The notes: generated by a model from the letters alone, not told the origin. Shown: positions 1-9,305, numbered from the stretch's first letter. The stretch is DNA of 64,000 nucleotides from Pseudomonas urmiensis (GCF_014268815.2 NZ_JABWRE020000001.1:4531001-4595000), one strand, 5' to 3'. A program made the numbers and translations.

Positions 1-1007
1 AACATGCGCGACAGGCGCAAGGCCCGCGCGCTGTCGCCAATCAGGATCGGCTGGATCGGGGTTGGGCTGTCCATCAGCTGCAGGCCGATCTGCTCGGCGC
101 CTTGACGGAACTGGCGGATCAGCGCAGCCAGATGCTCACGGCGCCAGCTTTCGCGGCGCAGCAACTCCAGGCTCTTGAGCGTGGCGCAGGCCAGGGCTGG
201 TGGCTGGCTGGTGGTATAGATGTAGGGCCGGGCGAACTGCACCAGCGCCTCGATCAGTTCTTCACTGCCAGCGACAAAAGCCCCAGCCGTGCCGCAGGCC
301 TTGCCCAGGGTTCCGATCAGCACCGGCACGTCGTCCAGGCCCAGACCGAAGTGCTCGACGATGCCAGCACCGGTGGCGCCCAGCGTGCCCAGGCCATGGG
401 CATCATCGACCATCAACCAGGCGCCGCGGGCCCGAGCGGTCTCGGCCAGTGCAGGCAGGTCGGCGAGGTCGCCATCCATGCTGAACACGCCATCGGTGAC
501 CACCAGGGTGTTGCCGGTCGCTTTGTCCAGGCGCTTGGCCAGGCTGTCAGGGTCGTTGTGCAGATAGCGATTGAAGCGCGCCCCACTGAGCAGCCCGCCA
601 TCGAGCAGCGAGGCGTGGTTGAGGCGGTCTTGCAAAATGGTATCGCCCTGCCCTACCAGCGCGGTAATCGCACCGAGGTTGGCCATGTAGCCGGTGGAAA
701 ACAGCAGCGCGCGCGGGCGCCCGGTGAGTTCGGCCAAGGCTTCTTCGAGCTGGTGGTGCGGGGTACTGTGGCCGATGACCAAGTGCGAAGCACCACCGCC
801 GACACCCCAGCGCTCGGCACCGGCGCGCCAGGCGGCGATCACCTCCGGGTGATTGGCCAGGCCCAGGTAGTCATTGTTACAGAAGGCCAGCAGCGGTTGG
901 CCATCGACCACCACCTCCGGCCCCTGCGGGCTTTGCAGCAGCGGGCGTTGCCGATACAGGTCGGCGGCGCGCCGTTCGGCCAGGCGCGCCGTCAAGTCGA
1001 AGGCCAT
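1..1007 (-). CDS. bioF: 8-amino-7-oxononanoate synthase, 3' end outside window
   Basis: BioF condenses pimeloyl-ACP (or pimeloyl-CoA) with L-alanine to give 8-amino-7-oxononanoate, the first step of biotin ring assembly; it is a cytosolic PLP enzyme. Reading the minus strand from the ATG at 1007 gives [14 protein letters not shown], the usual BioF opening. An aspartate motif ([10 protein letters not shown]) lies near 380-410, and the PLP lysine motif [16 protein letters not shown] near 265-310. About 335 codons are present; the family is about 390 aa, so the C-terminal end lies beyond position 1. The start codon is 2 nt after the bioB stop, so bioB and bioF are almost certainly co-transcribed and translationally coupled. 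Confidence 0.95.
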   Translation of the reverse strand, partial: MAFDLTARLAERRAADLYRQRPLLQSPQGPEVVVDGQPLLAFCNNDYLGLANHPEVIAAWRAGAERWGVGGGASHLVIGHSTPHHQLEEALAELTGRPRALLFSTGYMANLGAITALVGQGDTILQDRLNHASLLDGGLLSGARFNRYLHNDPDSLAKRLDKATGNTLVVTDGVFSMDGDLADLPALAETARARGAWLMVDDAHGLGTLGATGAGIVEHFGLGLDDVPVLIGTLGKACGTAGAFVAGSEELIEALVQFARPYIYTTSQPPALACATLKSLELLRRESWRREHLAALIRQFRQGAEQIGLQLMDSPTPIQPILIGDSARALRLSRM

Positions 1008-1009
1008 GT

Positions 1010-2068
1010 TCAGGCAGACGCTGCGTCGTAGAACATCTCGCTGCTGCGCTGCTCGACCAGTGCCTGTTCGATGGCCGCCTGGTGCACTTCGTCGGCGTGC
1101 TCTTCGCGCGCTTCGGGCTTGATTCCCAGGCGGGCGAACAGTTGCATGTCTTTGTCGGCCTGCGGGTTGGCAGTGGTCAACAGCTTCTCGCCATAGAAAA
1201 TCGAGTTGGCTCCCGCCATGAAGGCCAGGGCCTGCATCTGCTCGTTCATCTGCTCGCGGCCAGCCGACAGACGCACATGGGATTTAGGCATGAGGATGCG
1301 CGCCACCGCCAGCATGCGGATGAAGTCGAACGGGTCGACATCTTCTTCTTCGGCCAGCGGGGTCCCGGCGACTTTGACCAGCATGTTGATCGGCACCGAC
1401 TCCGGGTGCTCTGGCAGGTTGGCCAGCTGGATCAGCAGGCCGGCGCGATCGTCGAGCGACTCGCCCATGCCGAGGATACCGCCCGAGCAGATCTTCATCC
1501 CGGCGTCACGCACGTAGGCCAGGGTCTGCAAGCGCTCGCTGTAGGTACGGGTGGTGATGATGCTGGTGTAGAACTCAGGCGAAGTGTCGAGGTTGTGGTT
1601 GTAGTAGTCCAGGCCCGCCTGGGCCAGCGCTGCGGTCTGCTCCTGATCGAGGCGACCGAGGGTCATGCAGGTTTCCAGGCCCATGGCCTTGACCCCTTTG
1701 ACCATCTCCAGCACATACGGCATGTCCTTGGCCGACGGGTGCTTCCAGGCCGCGCCCATGCAGAAGCGGGTCGAGCCGATGGCTTTGGCGCGGGCGGCCT
1801 CTTCCAGCACCTTCTGCACTTCCATCAGCTTCTGTTTTTCCAGGCCGGTGTTGTAGTGACCGGACTGCGGACAATATTTGCAATCTTCCGGGCAGGCGCC
1901 GGTTTTGATCGACAGCAGCGTCGAGACTTGCACGCGGTTTGGGTCGAAGTGCGCGCGGTGTACGGTCTGCGCCTGGAACAGCAGGTCATTGAACGGTTGC
2001 TGGAACAGTGCCTTCACTTCGGCCAAGGCCCAGTCGTGACGTGTTGTTGCAGTTGTGCTGGCGCTCAT
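1010..2068 (-). CDS. bioB: biotin synthase BioB
   Basis: BioB is a radical-SAM enzyme that inserts sulfur into dethiobiotin to make biotin. The 352-aa product has the radical-SAM cysteine motif [12 protein letters not shown] followed by the conserved MGAAWKHP segment, and the length is normal for the family. The reading frame is open to 2140, but the ATG at 2068 is preferred because AAGGAAA lies just upstream and the protein then starts [13 protein letters not shown], typical of pseudomonads. It is the first gene of the minus-strand bioB-bioF unit. A BirA-type operator overlapping a TTGACA -35 hexamer lies about 95-127 nt upstream, so repression by biotin-loaded BirA is likely. Confidence 0.97.
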   Translation of the reverse strand: MSASTTATTRHDWALAEVKALFQQPFNDLLFQAQTVHRAHFDPNRVQVSTLLSIKTGACPEDCKYCPQSGHYNTGLEKQKLMEVQKVLEEAARAKAIGSTRFCMGAAWKHPSAKDMPYVLEMVKGVKAMGLETCMTLGRLDQEQTAALAQAGLDYYNHNLDTSPEFYTSIITTRTYSERLQTLAYVRDAGMKICSGGILGMGESLDDRAGLLIQLANLPEHPESVPINMLVKVAGTPLAEEEDVDPFDFIRMLAVARILMPKSHVRLSAGREQMNEQMQALAFMAGANSIFYGEKLLTTANPQADKDMQLFARLGIKPEAREEHADEVHQAAIEQALVEQRSSEMFYDAASA

Positions 2069-2139
2069 CGGCGTTTCCTTATCTAGGCTCTGACTGGCGC
2101 AGGGACAGCAAAGCCGCCAGCGCATCACGGATAGCGGCA

Positions 2140-2195
2140 ATAGTTACGGAAGGTCTATGGACTGTCAACCACTCATAAGACAGCTGGTTTACAAG
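2140..2195 (-). promoter_or_regulatory. bioB promoter and BirA-type biotin operator
   Basis: The half-sites CTGTCAACC (2162-2170) and GGTTTACAAG (2186-2195) are separated by 15 nt. This matches the known BirA operator TTGTAAACC-N14/15-GGTTTACAA: the right half is perfect and the left has two mismatches. On the minus strand a perfect -35 hexamer TTGACA occupies 2168-2163, inside the left half-site, and a poor -10-like TAACTAT follows near 2146-2140. Operator over -35 is the expected layout for repression of bioB. The site lies within the first 13 codons of divergent comF. That BirA is the binding factor is inferred from the family consensus. Confidence 0.8.
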
Positions 2196-2894
2196 TGTAC
2201 AAATATTGATCATAGCTGTTTGCTGTGCGATGAACCGGCGCATCAAGCCTATCCGCTGTGCACCAGCTGCGAGCGCGAGCTGCCTTGGTTGGAGGAACAG
2301 TGTCTGCGCTGCGCCTTGCCGCTAGCGATGGCGGACTTGACCTGCGCCCAGTGCAGCCGGCGCGCGCCCGCCTTTAGCCAAGTCGTGGCGCCTTGGCACT
2401 TCGGCTTTCCGATCGACACGCTGATCAGCCGATTCAAGCACCGCAGCCAATGGCCACTGGGGCGACTAATGGCGCAACTGCTGGGGCATGAGCTACAGCA
2501 TCGCTACGCCGAAGGGTTGGCGAAGCCTGACCAATTGTTGCCCGTACCACTTGCCGCACGTCGACTGCGCCAGCGGGGGTTCAATCAGGCGGGGATGTTG
2601 GCGCGCTGGCTGTCGAAGCAGTTGGGTATCCCTTGCGATGAACGACTCCTGCAACGAACGCGGGATACTCCAGCGCAACAGCTACTCAGCGCGCGCGTGC
2701 GCCGGCGCAATCTGCGCCAGGCGTTCTGCCTGGCAGCGAAGGCAGACGTCGAAGGCCAACACCTGGCGCTGATCGATGATGTGTTGACCACCGGCGCCAC
2801 CGCCCAAGCGCTGGCCCAGCTATTGCGCCAGGCCGGAGCGCGGCAGGTGGATATCTACTGCTTGGCGCGTACCCCCAAACCTGGCCAGGCTTGA
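2157..2894 (+). CDS. comF: ComF family protein (phosphoribosyltransferase-like)
   Basis: ComF/GntX-type proteins have an N-terminal zinc-finger-like region and a C-terminal phosphoribosyltransferase fold, and are linked to DNA uptake in competent bacteria. The 245-aa product has CxxC pairs near residues 21-42 (CLLC, CTSC) and 57-67 (CLRC, CAQC), and the PRPP-binding loop LALIDDVLTTGATAQA near residue 205. The start ATG follows GGAAGG with a short 3-nt spacer. The gene diverges from bioB, and its first codons overlap the BirA operator, so biotin status might also affect it; a later start cannot be excluded. Its role in a pseudomonad is unproven. Confidence 0.88.
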   Translation: MDCQPLIRQLVYKCTNIDHSCLLCDEPAHQAYPLCTSCERELPWLEEQCLRCALPLAMADLTCAQCSRRAPAFSQVVAPWHFGFPIDTLISRFKHRSQWPLGRLMAQLLGHELQHRYAEGLAKPDQLLPVPLAARRLRQRGFNQAGMLARWLSKQLGIPCDERLLQRTRDTPAQQLLSARVRRRNLRQAFCLAAKADVEGQHLALIDDVLTTGATAQALAQLLRQAGARQVDIYCLARTPKPGQA

Positions 2895-2951
2895 CTCGGC
2901 AAGGCGTGGACGGCAACGTCGCAGCAACTTTGTGTACCTCTGGCAGCCCCC

Positions 2952-3716
2952 ATGTCTTTACCCACCGTGCTCACCCAACACATCGCCCGTCGGCCGCAGC
3001 GTATCGCGCTGTTGCAGCATGTCGCCGAACAGGGCTCGATCACTCGCGCTGCCAAGGCCGCTGGGATCAGCTACAAGGCGGCCTGGGATGCCATCGACGA
3101 GCTCAATAACCTCGCCAGTCGGCCACTGGTCGAACGCAGCACGGGCGGACGCGGCGGTGGCGGCGCTCGGTTGTCCGAGGAAGGCGAGCGGGTGCTGCGC
3201 TTGTACCAACGCCTGCAAGGCTTGCAGGCGCAAATCCTGGAAGCGGCCGAACAAACCAGCGACCTCGACTTGCTTGGCCGGCTGATGCTGCGCACCAGTG
3301 CGCGCAATCAGTTGCAAGGCGAAGTCAGCGGGTTACGCCGAGAAGGCCGGCACGATCGCGTCAGCCTGGCCTTGGGCGGCGGGCTGGAGATCGAGGCATT
3401 GATTACCCGCGACAGCACTGAGCGCCTGGAATTGGCCTTGGGCAGCATGGTGGTGGCGTTGCTCAAGGCCGGTTGGGTGCAGCTGCTTGGCGATGAAGAA
3501 CCGCCGGAGCCAGGGAGTAATTGCCTGCGCGCCAGGATTGAGGAAGTGCTGGTCGACGAGGGCGGCAGCAGTGAAGTGCGCTTGGCATTGGGCAATGGGC
3601 AGACACTGTGTGCGTTTGTTGAGGCTGATTGGCTGCAGCAGCGCAAGGCTGGGCCGGGCAGTGAGCTGCAGGTGCAGTTTCATCCCTCCTTCGTTTTGCT
3701 CGGAGTGCCGGTGTAG
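2952..3716 (+). CDS. modE: ModE-family molybdate-responsive transcriptional regulator
   Basis: ModE senses molybdate and controls molybdate transport and molybdoenzyme genes. The 254-aa product begins with a LysR-like winged helix (residues about 15-115, including SITRAAKAAGISYKAAWDAI and the glycine-rich GGRGGGGARL). Two molybdate-binding TOBE/Mop-type units follow; the first starts at TSARNQLQGEV (about 116) and the second near residue 188 (CLRARIEEV). Length and domain order fit full-size ModE. No mod transporter genes are adjacent in the window, so it acts in trans or controls genes elsewhere. No strong ribosome-binding site was seen before the ATG. A short GC-rich hairpin follows the stop codon. 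Confidence 0.9.
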   Translation: MSLPTVLTQHIARRPQRIALLQHVAEQGSITRAAKAAGISYKAAWDAIDELNNLASRPLVERSTGGRGGGGARLSEEGERVLRLYQRLQGLQAQILEAAEQTSDLDLLGRLMLRTSARNQLQGEVSGLRREGRHDRVSLALGGGLEIEALITRDSTERLELALGSMVVALLKAGWVQLLGDEEPPEPGSNCLRARIEEVLVDEGGSSEVRLALGNGQTLCAFVEADWLQQRKAGPGSELQVQFHPSFVLLGVPV

Positions 3717-3721
3717 CCTGG

Positions 3722-3740
3722 CCGGGCGCTGCGCGCCCGG
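3722..3740 (+). terminator. GC-rich hairpin after modE
   Basis: CCGGGCGC (3722-3729) and GCGCCCGG (3733-3740) form a perfect 8-bp stem with a 3-nt loop five bases after the modE stop. There is no T-tract, so intrinsic termination is uncertain. It abuts a REP pair. Confidence 0.45.
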
Positions 3741-3803
3741 TTCGCGGGGCAAGCCCGCTCCTACACTCTACACAGCAGCGTGGGAGCGGGTTTGCCCCGC
3801 GAT
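3741..3803. repeat. Paired REP element (REPIN-like)
   Basis: Two inverted copies of the P. putida-type REP core (TCGCGGGGCAAGCCCGCTCC and its complement) at about 3742-3764 and 3780-3802, separated by about 15 nt, in the modE-srkA gap. The left copy has the CTCCTAC end and the right copy GTGGGAG. Confidence 0.9.
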
Positions 3804-3882
3804 GGGGCCGGCGCTGATTACCCATGTGTCGCAGGTGAATGCGATACCATGGTCGCCACGACGCCGCCCCTCTGGAGCTCCA

Positions 3883-4857
3883 ATGTCCCACCCTTTCGAC
3901 ACCCTCACCCCCGACCTGGTCCTGGATGCCGTAGAGAGCCTCGGTTTTCTCAGCGACGCGCGGGTACTGGCGCTCAACAGCTACGAGAACCGTGTCTATC
4001 AGGTGGGTATCGAAGACCAGCAGCCGCTGATCGCCAAGTTCTACCGCCCAGGGCGCTGGAGCGATGCGCAGATTCATGAGGAGCACAGCTTCACCGCGGA
4101 ACTGGCCGATTGCGAAGTGCCTGTGGTCGCCCCCATCGAGCACGATGGCCGTAGCCTGTTCGAGCATGGTGGTTTTCGCTTTGCACTGTTCCCGCGGCGT
4201 GGCGGCCATGCCCCGGAGCCGGGCAATCTCGACCAACTCTATCGCCTCGGGCAGTTGCTCGGCCGCTTGCACAAGGTTGGCGCCACCCGGCCCTTCGAGC
4301 ACCGCGAAACCCTGGCTGTGGACAACTTTGGCCATGCCTCGCTGAACACCCTGCTCGAAGGCAATTTCGTCCCCAAGGAACTGCTGCCCGCCTTCGAATC
4401 GGTCGCCCGCGACCTGCTCAAGCGCGTCGAAGCGATCTACGCGCGCACTCCCCATCAGCTGATCCGCCTGCATGGAGACTGCCACCCAGGCAACCTGATG
4501 CACCGCGACGAGGCCTACCATGTGGTCGATCTGGACGACTGCCGCATGGGCCCCGCCGTGCAAGATCTGTGGATGATGCTCGCCGGCAGCCGCGAGGAGC
4601 GCCTGGGGCAGTTGGCCGAGCTGATCGACGGCTACAACGAATTCCACGACTTCGACCCCCGCGAACTGCCGCTGATCGAACCGCTGCGCGCCCTGCGCCA
4701 ACTGCACCACAGTGCGTGGCTGGCGCGGCGCTGGGACGACCCGGCGTTCCCGCGCAGCTTCCCTTGGTTTGGCCAGCCGCGTTATTGGGGCGATCAGATT
4801 CTGGCCTTGCGTGAGCAGATCGCCGCCCTGGATGAACAACCACTGAAATTGTTCTAG
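3883..4857 (+). CDS. srkA: Stress-response serine/threonine kinase, SrkA/YihE family
   Basis: SrkA (YihE) is a cytosolic kinase with a choline-kinase-like fold that protects cells during envelope and oxidative stress in E. coli. The 324-aa product starts MSHPFDTLTPDLVLDAVES, normal for the family. The catalytic loop RLHGDCHPGNLM (about residue 196) and metal-binding VVDLDDCRMGPAVQD (about 215) are intact. The frame stays open upstream to 3487, but that extension overlaps modE in another frame and crosses a REP pair, so the ATG at 3883 is chosen. The E. coli gene is usually followed by dsbA; here rarD follows. Confidence 0.92.
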   Translation: MSHPFDTLTPDLVLDAVESLGFLSDARVLALNSYENRVYQVGIEDQQPLIAKFYRPGRWSDAQIHEEHSFTAELADCEVPVVAPIEHDGRSLFEHGGFRFALFPRRGGHAPEPGNLDQLYRLGQLLGRLHKVGATRPFEHRETLAVDNFGHASLNTLLEGNFVPKELLPAFESVARDLLKRVEAIYARTPHQLIRLHGDCHPGNLMHRDEAYHVVDLDDCRMGPAVQDLWMMLAGSREERLGQLAELIDGYNEFHDFDPRELPLIEPLRALRQLHHSAWLARRWDDPAFPRSFPWFGQPRYWGDQILALREQIAALDEQPLKLF

Positions 4858-4921
4858 AACCCTGCGAGGGTCTGTCTACAATAGGCGTCGCTTTATTTAG
4901 CTACCTAAGCAAGGATTCTGC

Positions 4922-5809
4922 ATGCACGCCGCCAACCCGCGCCGCGGGTACATCCTGGGCCTTACCGCCTACATCATCTGGGGGCTGTTCCCCCTGTACT
5001 TCAAAGCTATCCAGAGCGTGCCGGCGGTCGAGATCATCGTCCACCGCGTGCTCTGGTCAGCGCTGTTCGGCTCGCTGTTGCTACTGGTGTGGAAACATCC
5101 AGGCTGGTGGCGCGAGCTGCGCGACAACCCCCGCCGGCTGGCGATTCTGGCGCTCAGCGGCGCGTTGATCGCCGGTAACTGGCTGACCTATGTCTGGTCG
5201 GTGAACAACGGCCGCATGCTCGAAGCCAGCCTGGGTTATTACATCAACCCGCTGGTCAACGTATTGCTCGGCATGCTGCTCCTGGGCGAGCGCCTGCGCC
5301 GCCTGCAATGGCTGGCGGTTGGGCTGGCGGCGGTGGGGGTGGCGCAGCAGGTATGGCAGGTCGGTAGCCTGCCGTGGGTGTCGCTGGTTCTGGCGCTGTC
5401 GTTTGGCTTCTATGGCCTGATCCGCAAGCAGGCGCCGGTAGCGGCGCTGCCTGGGCTGGTGGTGGAAACCTGGATGCTGGTGCCGCTGGCGATTGGCTGG
5501 CTGCTCCTGCACCCGGCTGCGAGCAGTGTGCAAGGCGACTTCTTCAGCACCAGCCAAGCGCTCTGGTTGATTGCCGCAGGGCCGGTGACGCTGGTGCCGC
5601 TGGTGTGCTTCAACGCTGCGGCCCGCCATCTGCCGTACACCACCTTGGGCTTCCTGCAGTACCTGGCGCCGACCCTGGTGTTGCTGCAGGCGGTACTGCT
5701 GTTCGATGAGCATTTGTCGTCGAGCAGCTTGTTGGCGTTCGTGTTCATTTGGGCAGGGTTGGCGCTGTACAGCGTTGATGCCTGGCTGTCGCTGCGCAAA
5801 CGTAGCTGA
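4922..5809 (+). CDS. rarD: RarD, EamA-family inner-membrane transporter
   Basis: RarD is a ten-helix drug/metabolite-superfamily permease of unknown substrate, named for chloramphenicol sensitivity in P. aeruginosa. The 295-aa product opens with RGYILGLTAYIIWGLFPLYF, the RarD signature, and has about ten hydrophobic segments in two EamA repeats. The conserved ASLGYYINPLVNVLLG and LPYTTLGFLQYLAPTLVL motifs are present. AAGGATTCTGC before the ATG gives a usable ribosome-binding site. The gene stands alone, and a perfect hairpin follows at 5827-5859. Confidence 0.93.
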   Translation: MHAANPRRGYILGLTAYIIWGLFPLYFKAIQSVPAVEIIVHRVLWSALFGSLLLLVWKHPGWWRELRDNPRRLAILALSGALIAGNWLTYVWSVNNGRMLEASLGYYINPLVNVLLGMLLLGERLRRLQWLAVGLAAVGVAQQVWQVGSLPWVSLVLALSFGFYGLIRKQAPVAALPGLVVETWMLVPLAIGWLLLHPAASSVQGDFFSTSQALWLIAAGPVTLVPLVCFNAAARHLPYTTLGFLQYLAPTLVLLQAVLLFDEHLSSSSLLAFVFIWAGLALYSVDAWLSLRKRS

Positions 5810-5826
5810 TCAATTATTGATCGAAT

Positions 5827-5859
5827 CGCTGTAGGCCACGTTTGGCGTGGCCTACAGCG
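5827..5859 (+). terminator. Perfect 14-bp inverted repeat downstream of rarD
   Basis: CGCTGTAGGCCACG (5827-5840) pairs perfectly with CGTGGCCTACAGCG (5846-5859) around a 5-nt loop, 17 nt after the rarD stop. No T-run follows, so it may stop transcription weakly or protect the mRNA 3' end. Confidence 0.55.
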
Positions 5860-5872
5860 ACATCTCCAGAGG

Positions 5873-5994
5873 TTATCCACACCCTCGTCCCCGTGGTTTG
5901 TGCACAAGCGTCTGATTTCTGGATGTTTTTTGTGCAGATGGCTGGAGGCTGCGACGCTCGTGGGCTGGCGGGGTGAACCCCCAGGTTATCCACA
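5873..5994 (+). other. Two consensus DnaA boxes and a near-match in the rarD downstream gap
   Basis: TTATCCACA, the strongest DnaA-binding 9-mer, occurs at 5873-5881 and again in the same orientation at 5986-5994. A palindromic near-match TTGTGCACAA lies at 5898-5907. The gap carries no gene. Two perfect boxes within 122 bp are unlikely by chance in GC-rich DNA. No dnaA or dnaN gene or AT-rich unwinding element is nearby, so this is not an obvious oriC; it could titrate or reactivate DnaA or regulate transcription. Confidence 0.6.
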
Positions 5995-6059
5995 GGGCCG
6001 TCCCCTTAAATCAGGGATAACCTCTTATCGTCGCAGGCACCAAGAGGCCCTAATGAGCA

Positions 6060-6578
6060 CTAATCTTCCGGCCGCAGTTTGAGCTCGACCATCAAATCAT
6101 CCGCCAGTGCCTCCAAGCGACCTTGCAAGTCATCCAGGGACAACGTCAACGGCAACGCCAGCAACGCATCGGCATGAAACAACGGCTCGCTACTCATCGG
6201 CGCTGGTCGTACTTCAGTGGTGAAACGCTCCAGGTTCACCCCAAGCTCGGCCAGCAATCGAGTAATGTCACGCACGATCCCAGGCCGGTCATTACCCACC
6301 AACTCCATGGCAATCGGCTTCCAGGTGCACGATGGCTCGATGCCGCTCTCGGCAATCAGCACGCGAATGTCGTACTTGCCCAGCGCTTGCAGCGACTCGA
6401 CTAACTCGTCGTAGGATTCTGCCGGCACAGCCACGCGCAGAATTCCGGCGAATTGCCCTGCCATGCGCGACATGCGACTCTCCAACCAGTTGCCATTATG
6501 TTCGGCGATGCACTGGGCGATGCGCTCGACCTGCCCAGCCTTGTCGGGGGCGATCACTGTCAATACGAGGTGGTCCAC
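6060..6578 (-). CDS. Double ACT-domain regulator, GcvR-like
   Basis: The 172-aa product has two ACT domains, residues about 3-75 (DHLVLTVIAPDKAGQVERIA) and 88-165 (MELVGNDRPGIVRDITRLL), the architecture of the glycine cleavage repressor partner GcvR. ACT domains bind amino acids, so a glycine-sensing regulatory role is plausible. The frame is open upstream to 6701, but the GTG at 6578 has AGAGGAA before it and gives the family-like start MDHLVLTVIAP. It is divergent from glcB, which uses glyoxylate, a two-carbon metabolite related to glycine. No GcvA-type partner is in the window. Confidence 0.82.
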   Translation of the reverse strand: MDHLVLTVIAPDKAGQVERIAQCIAEHNGNWLESRMSRMAGQFAGILRVAVPAESYDELVESLQALGKYDIRVLIAESGIEPSCTWKPIAMELVGNDRPGIVRDITRLLAELGVNLERFTTEVRPAPMSSEPLFHADALLALPLTLSLDDLQGRLEALADDLMVELKLRPED

Positions 6579-7016
6579 TGCGCGTTCCTCTGCTGAATGC
6601 CACGCCGCGCGCGGCGTGAAACCTGGAGATCGAATCAGTATAGGCAAGGCGCGGCAACCTGCCGCAGGGCAATCCGCACGACCAATCGTGTACTGTTTCA
6701 AGATTTATCTGGAACAATCCACTGATAATTTGCGAACATACAGGCTCCCAGCGTGACCCTATGCGACCAATTGGTCGCGCAGCGACGCTTTTGGTCTGAT
6801 GTTCACTCGCCTGCTGCTTCATGTAGTATGCCCCGACGCGGACTACAAAACGTCGTTTGGATGTCTGCCATGGCGCCTGTGAAAATACGCAAATTGCCCG
6901 CCGGCTGGTCTGGCAGGCCGCACCCAGCCGCCCTCGGGCATGAACTGGTGCGTGTTTAGAGAAGCGCTACAGGCTTAATACGATGAGCGAAATAGCTGAG
7001 CAGAGTGAGGCAAGCA
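6579..7016. promoter_or_regulatory. Divergent control region between the ACT-domain gene and glcB, with a 16-bp palindrome
   Basis: This 438-bp gap has no convincing gene. GCGACCAATTGGTCGC at 6763-6778 is a perfect 16-bp palindrome about 240 bp upstream of glcB, a candidate operator. GTAGT (6823-6827) and ACTAC (6842-6846) form a looser dyad with a 14-nt spacer. AGTGAGG at 7004-7010 is the glcB ribosome-binding site. No promoter could be assigned confidently. Confidence 0.5.
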
Positions 7017-9194
7017 ATGACTGAACACGTTCAAGTCGGTGGCCTTCAGGTCGCCAAGGTCCTGTACGACTTCGTCAACAACGAAGCCATTCCGGGGACC
7101 GGCATCGTCGCCGAGCAGTTCTGGGCCGGTGCAGAGAAGATCATCAACGACCTCGCTCCAAAGAACAAAAACCTGCTCGCCAAGCGCGACGAGTTGCAAG
7201 CCAAGATCGACGCCTGGCACCAGGCGCGCCAAGGCCAGGCCCACGACGCCGCAGCCTACAAAGCATTCCTCCAGGAAATCGGTTACCTGCTGCCACAAGC
7301 CGACGATTTCCAGGCCACCACGCAGAGCGTGGACGAAGAGATCGCCCGCATGGCCGGCCCGCAGCTGGTGGTGCCGGTGATGAACGCCCGCTTCGCCCTG
7401 AACGCCGCCAATGCCCGCTGGGGCTCGCTGTATGACGCGCTGTATGGCACCGACGCCATCAGCGAGGAAGGCGGCGCCGAGAAAGGCCAGGGCTACAACA
7501 AGGTCCGCGGCGACAAGGTCATTGCCTTCGCCCGTGCCTTCCTCGACGAAGCCGCGCCACTGGCCGCTGGCTCCCACGTCGACTCCACCGCCTACCGCAT
7601 CGAAGCCGGCAAGCTTGTGGTCGCGCTCAAGGGCGGCAGCAACAGCGGCCTGCGTGACGACGCGCAACTGATCGGCTTCCAGGGCGACGCCAAGGCGCCG
7701 ACCGCCGTGCTGCTCAAGCACAACGGCCTGCACTTCGAAATCCAGGTCGATGCCAGCACTCCAGTCGGCAGCACCGACGCCGCTGGCGTCAAAGACATCC
7801 TGATGGAATCGGCGCTGACCACCATCATGGACTGTGAAGACTCGGTCGCCGCGGTCGATGCCGACGACAAAGTCGTGGTCTACCGCAACTGGCTGGGCCT
7901 GATGAAAGGCGATCTGGCCGAAAGCGTGAGCAAGGGCGGCAAGACCTTCACACGCACCATGAACCCAGACCGCGAATACGCCGCGCCTAGCGGCGGCAGC
8001 GTAACCCTGCACGGTCGTTCGTTGCTGTTCGTGCGTAACGTTGGTCACCTGATGACCAACCCGGCGATCCTCGATGCCCAAGGCAACGAAATCCCGGAAG
8101 GTATCCAGGACGGCCTGTTCACCGGCCTGATTGCCTTGCACAACCTCAACGGCAACACCAGCCGCAAGAACAGCCGCACCGGCAGTCTGTACATCGTCAA
8201 GCCGAAGATGCACGGCCCTGAAGAAGTAGCGTTCGCCGCAGAAATCTTCAGCCGCGTCGAAGACGTGCTGAACATGCCGCGCAATACCATGAAGGTCGGC
8301 ATCATGGACGAGGAACGCCGCACCACGGTCAACCTCAAGTCCTGCATCAAGGCTGCCGCCGAGCGCGTGGTGTTCATCAACACCGGCTTCCTCGACCGCA
8401 CCGGCGATGAAATCCACACCTCGATGGAAGCCGGCGCCGTTGTGCGCAAAGGCGCCATGAAGAATGAGAAGTGGATCGGCGCCTACGAGAACAACAACGT
8501 CGACGTCGGCCTTGCCACTGGCCTGCAAGGCCGTGCGCAGATCGGCAAAGGCATGTGGGCCATGCCCGACCTGATGGCGGCAATGCTCGAACAGAAGATC
8601 GCCCACCCACTGGCCGGCGCCAACACCGCCTGGGTACCGTCGCCGACCGCCGCCGTGCTGCACGCGCTGCACTACCACAAAGTCGACGTGCAAGCGCGTC
8701 AGGCAGAGCTGGCCAAGCGCACCCCGGCTTCGGTGGACGACATCCTGACCATCCCGCTGGCGGCTGACACCAACTGGTCTGCCGAAGAGATCCGCAACGA
8801 GCTGGACAACAACGCCCAGGGCATCCTCGGCTACGTTGTGCGCTGGATCGACCACGGCGTGGGCTGCTCGAAGGTGCCGGACATCAACAACGTCGGCCTG
8901 ATGGAAGACCGCGCCACCCTGCGTATTTCTGCCCAGTTGCTGGCCAACTGGCTGCGCCATGGCATTGTCAGCCAGGAGCAGGTGGTAGAAAGCCTCAAGC
9001 GCATGGCGGCGGTGGTCGACAAGCAGAACGCCAGCGATGCCCAGTACCGCCCAATGGCGCCGAACTTCGACGACAACGTCGCCTTCCAGGCGGCGGTGGA
9101 GTTGGTGGTCGAAGGCGCCAAGCAGCCGAACGGCTACACCGAGCCGGTACTGCACCGTCGTCGCCGCGAGTTCAAGGCGCGTAACGGGCTGTAA
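7017..9194 (+). CDS. glcB: Malate synthase G
   Basis: GlcB condenses glyoxylate and acetyl-CoA to malate in the cytosol, feeding two-carbon compounds into the TCA cycle. The 725-aa product has the length of isoform G rather than the ~530-aa isoform A. It has the family segments [16 protein letters not shown] and [26 protein letters not shown] lies 6 nt before the ATG at 7017, preferred over the upstream ATG at 7005. The gene stands alone between a divergent ACT-domain regulator and a convergent receiver gene; a REP pair follows. Confidence 0.97.
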   Translation: MTEHVQVGGLQVAKVLYDFVNNEAIPGTGIVAEQFWAGAEKIINDLAPKNKNLLAKRDELQAKIDAWHQARQGQAHDAAAYKAFLQEIGYLLPQADDFQATTQSVDEEIARMAGPQLVVPVMNARFALNAANARWGSLYDALYGTDAISEEGGAEKGQGYNKVRGDKVIAFARAFLDEAAPLAAGSHVDSTAYRIEAGKLVVALKGGSNSGLRDDAQLIGFQGDAKAPTAVLLKHNGLHFEIQVDASTPVGSTDAAGVKDILMESALTTIMDCEDSVAAVDADDKVVVYRNWLGLMKGDLAESVSKGGKTFTRTMNPDREYAAPSGGSVTLHGRSLLFVRNVGHLMTNPAILDAQGNEIPEGIQDGLFTGLIALHNLNGNTSRKNSRTGSLYIVKPKMHGPEEVAFAAEIFSRVEDVLNMPRNTMKVGIMDEERRTTVNLKSCIKAAAERVVFINTGFLDRTGDEIHTSMEAGAVVRKGAMKNEKWIGAYENNNVDVGLATGLQGRAQIGKGMWAMPDLMAAMLEQKIAHPLAGANTAWVPSPTAAVLHALHYHKVDVQARQAELAKRTPASVDDILTIPLAADTNWSAEEIRNELDNNAQGILGYVVRWIDHGVGCSKVPDINNVGLMEDRATLRISAQLLANWLRHGIVSQEQVVESLKRMAAVVDKQNASDAQYRPMAPNFDDNVAFQAAVELVVEGAKQPNGYTEPVLHRRRREFKARNGL

Positions 9195-9203
9195 GCCAAA
9201 AAA

Positions 9204-9282
9204 TCGCGGGGCAAGCCCGCTCCCACGCTACCTCTATAGGCCTGCCTATGTAGGCCAGCGTGGGAGCGGGCTTGCCCCGCGA
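9204..9282. repeat. Paired REP element
   Basis: Inverted REP cores at 9204-9227 (TCGCGGGGCAAGCCCGCTCC then CACG) and 9259-9282, in the convergent gap between glcB and the receiver gene. The position between gene ends fits a role in mRNA 3'-end protection. Confidence 0.92.
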
Positions 9283-9305
9283 TAGCGTTCAAACAGCCCC
9301 CCCAA

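Noticed and set aside
3487..3882. N-terminal extension of the SrkA-type kinase
   Set aside because: It would overlap modE and cross a REP pair; the family start is at 3883.
6823..6846. GTAGT/ACTAC dyad as another copy of the aceE operator
   Set aside because: The spacer is 14 nt instead of 3, so it does not fit the GntR pattern seen before aceE.
6753..6959. Small plus-strand frame in the glcB upstream gap
   Set aside because: No ribosome-binding site, no recognisable features and it crosses the palindrome region, so it looks like chance.
6975..9155. Minus-strand frame of 726 codons
   Set aside because: Antisense to glcB, with no known domain; the sense gene is certain.
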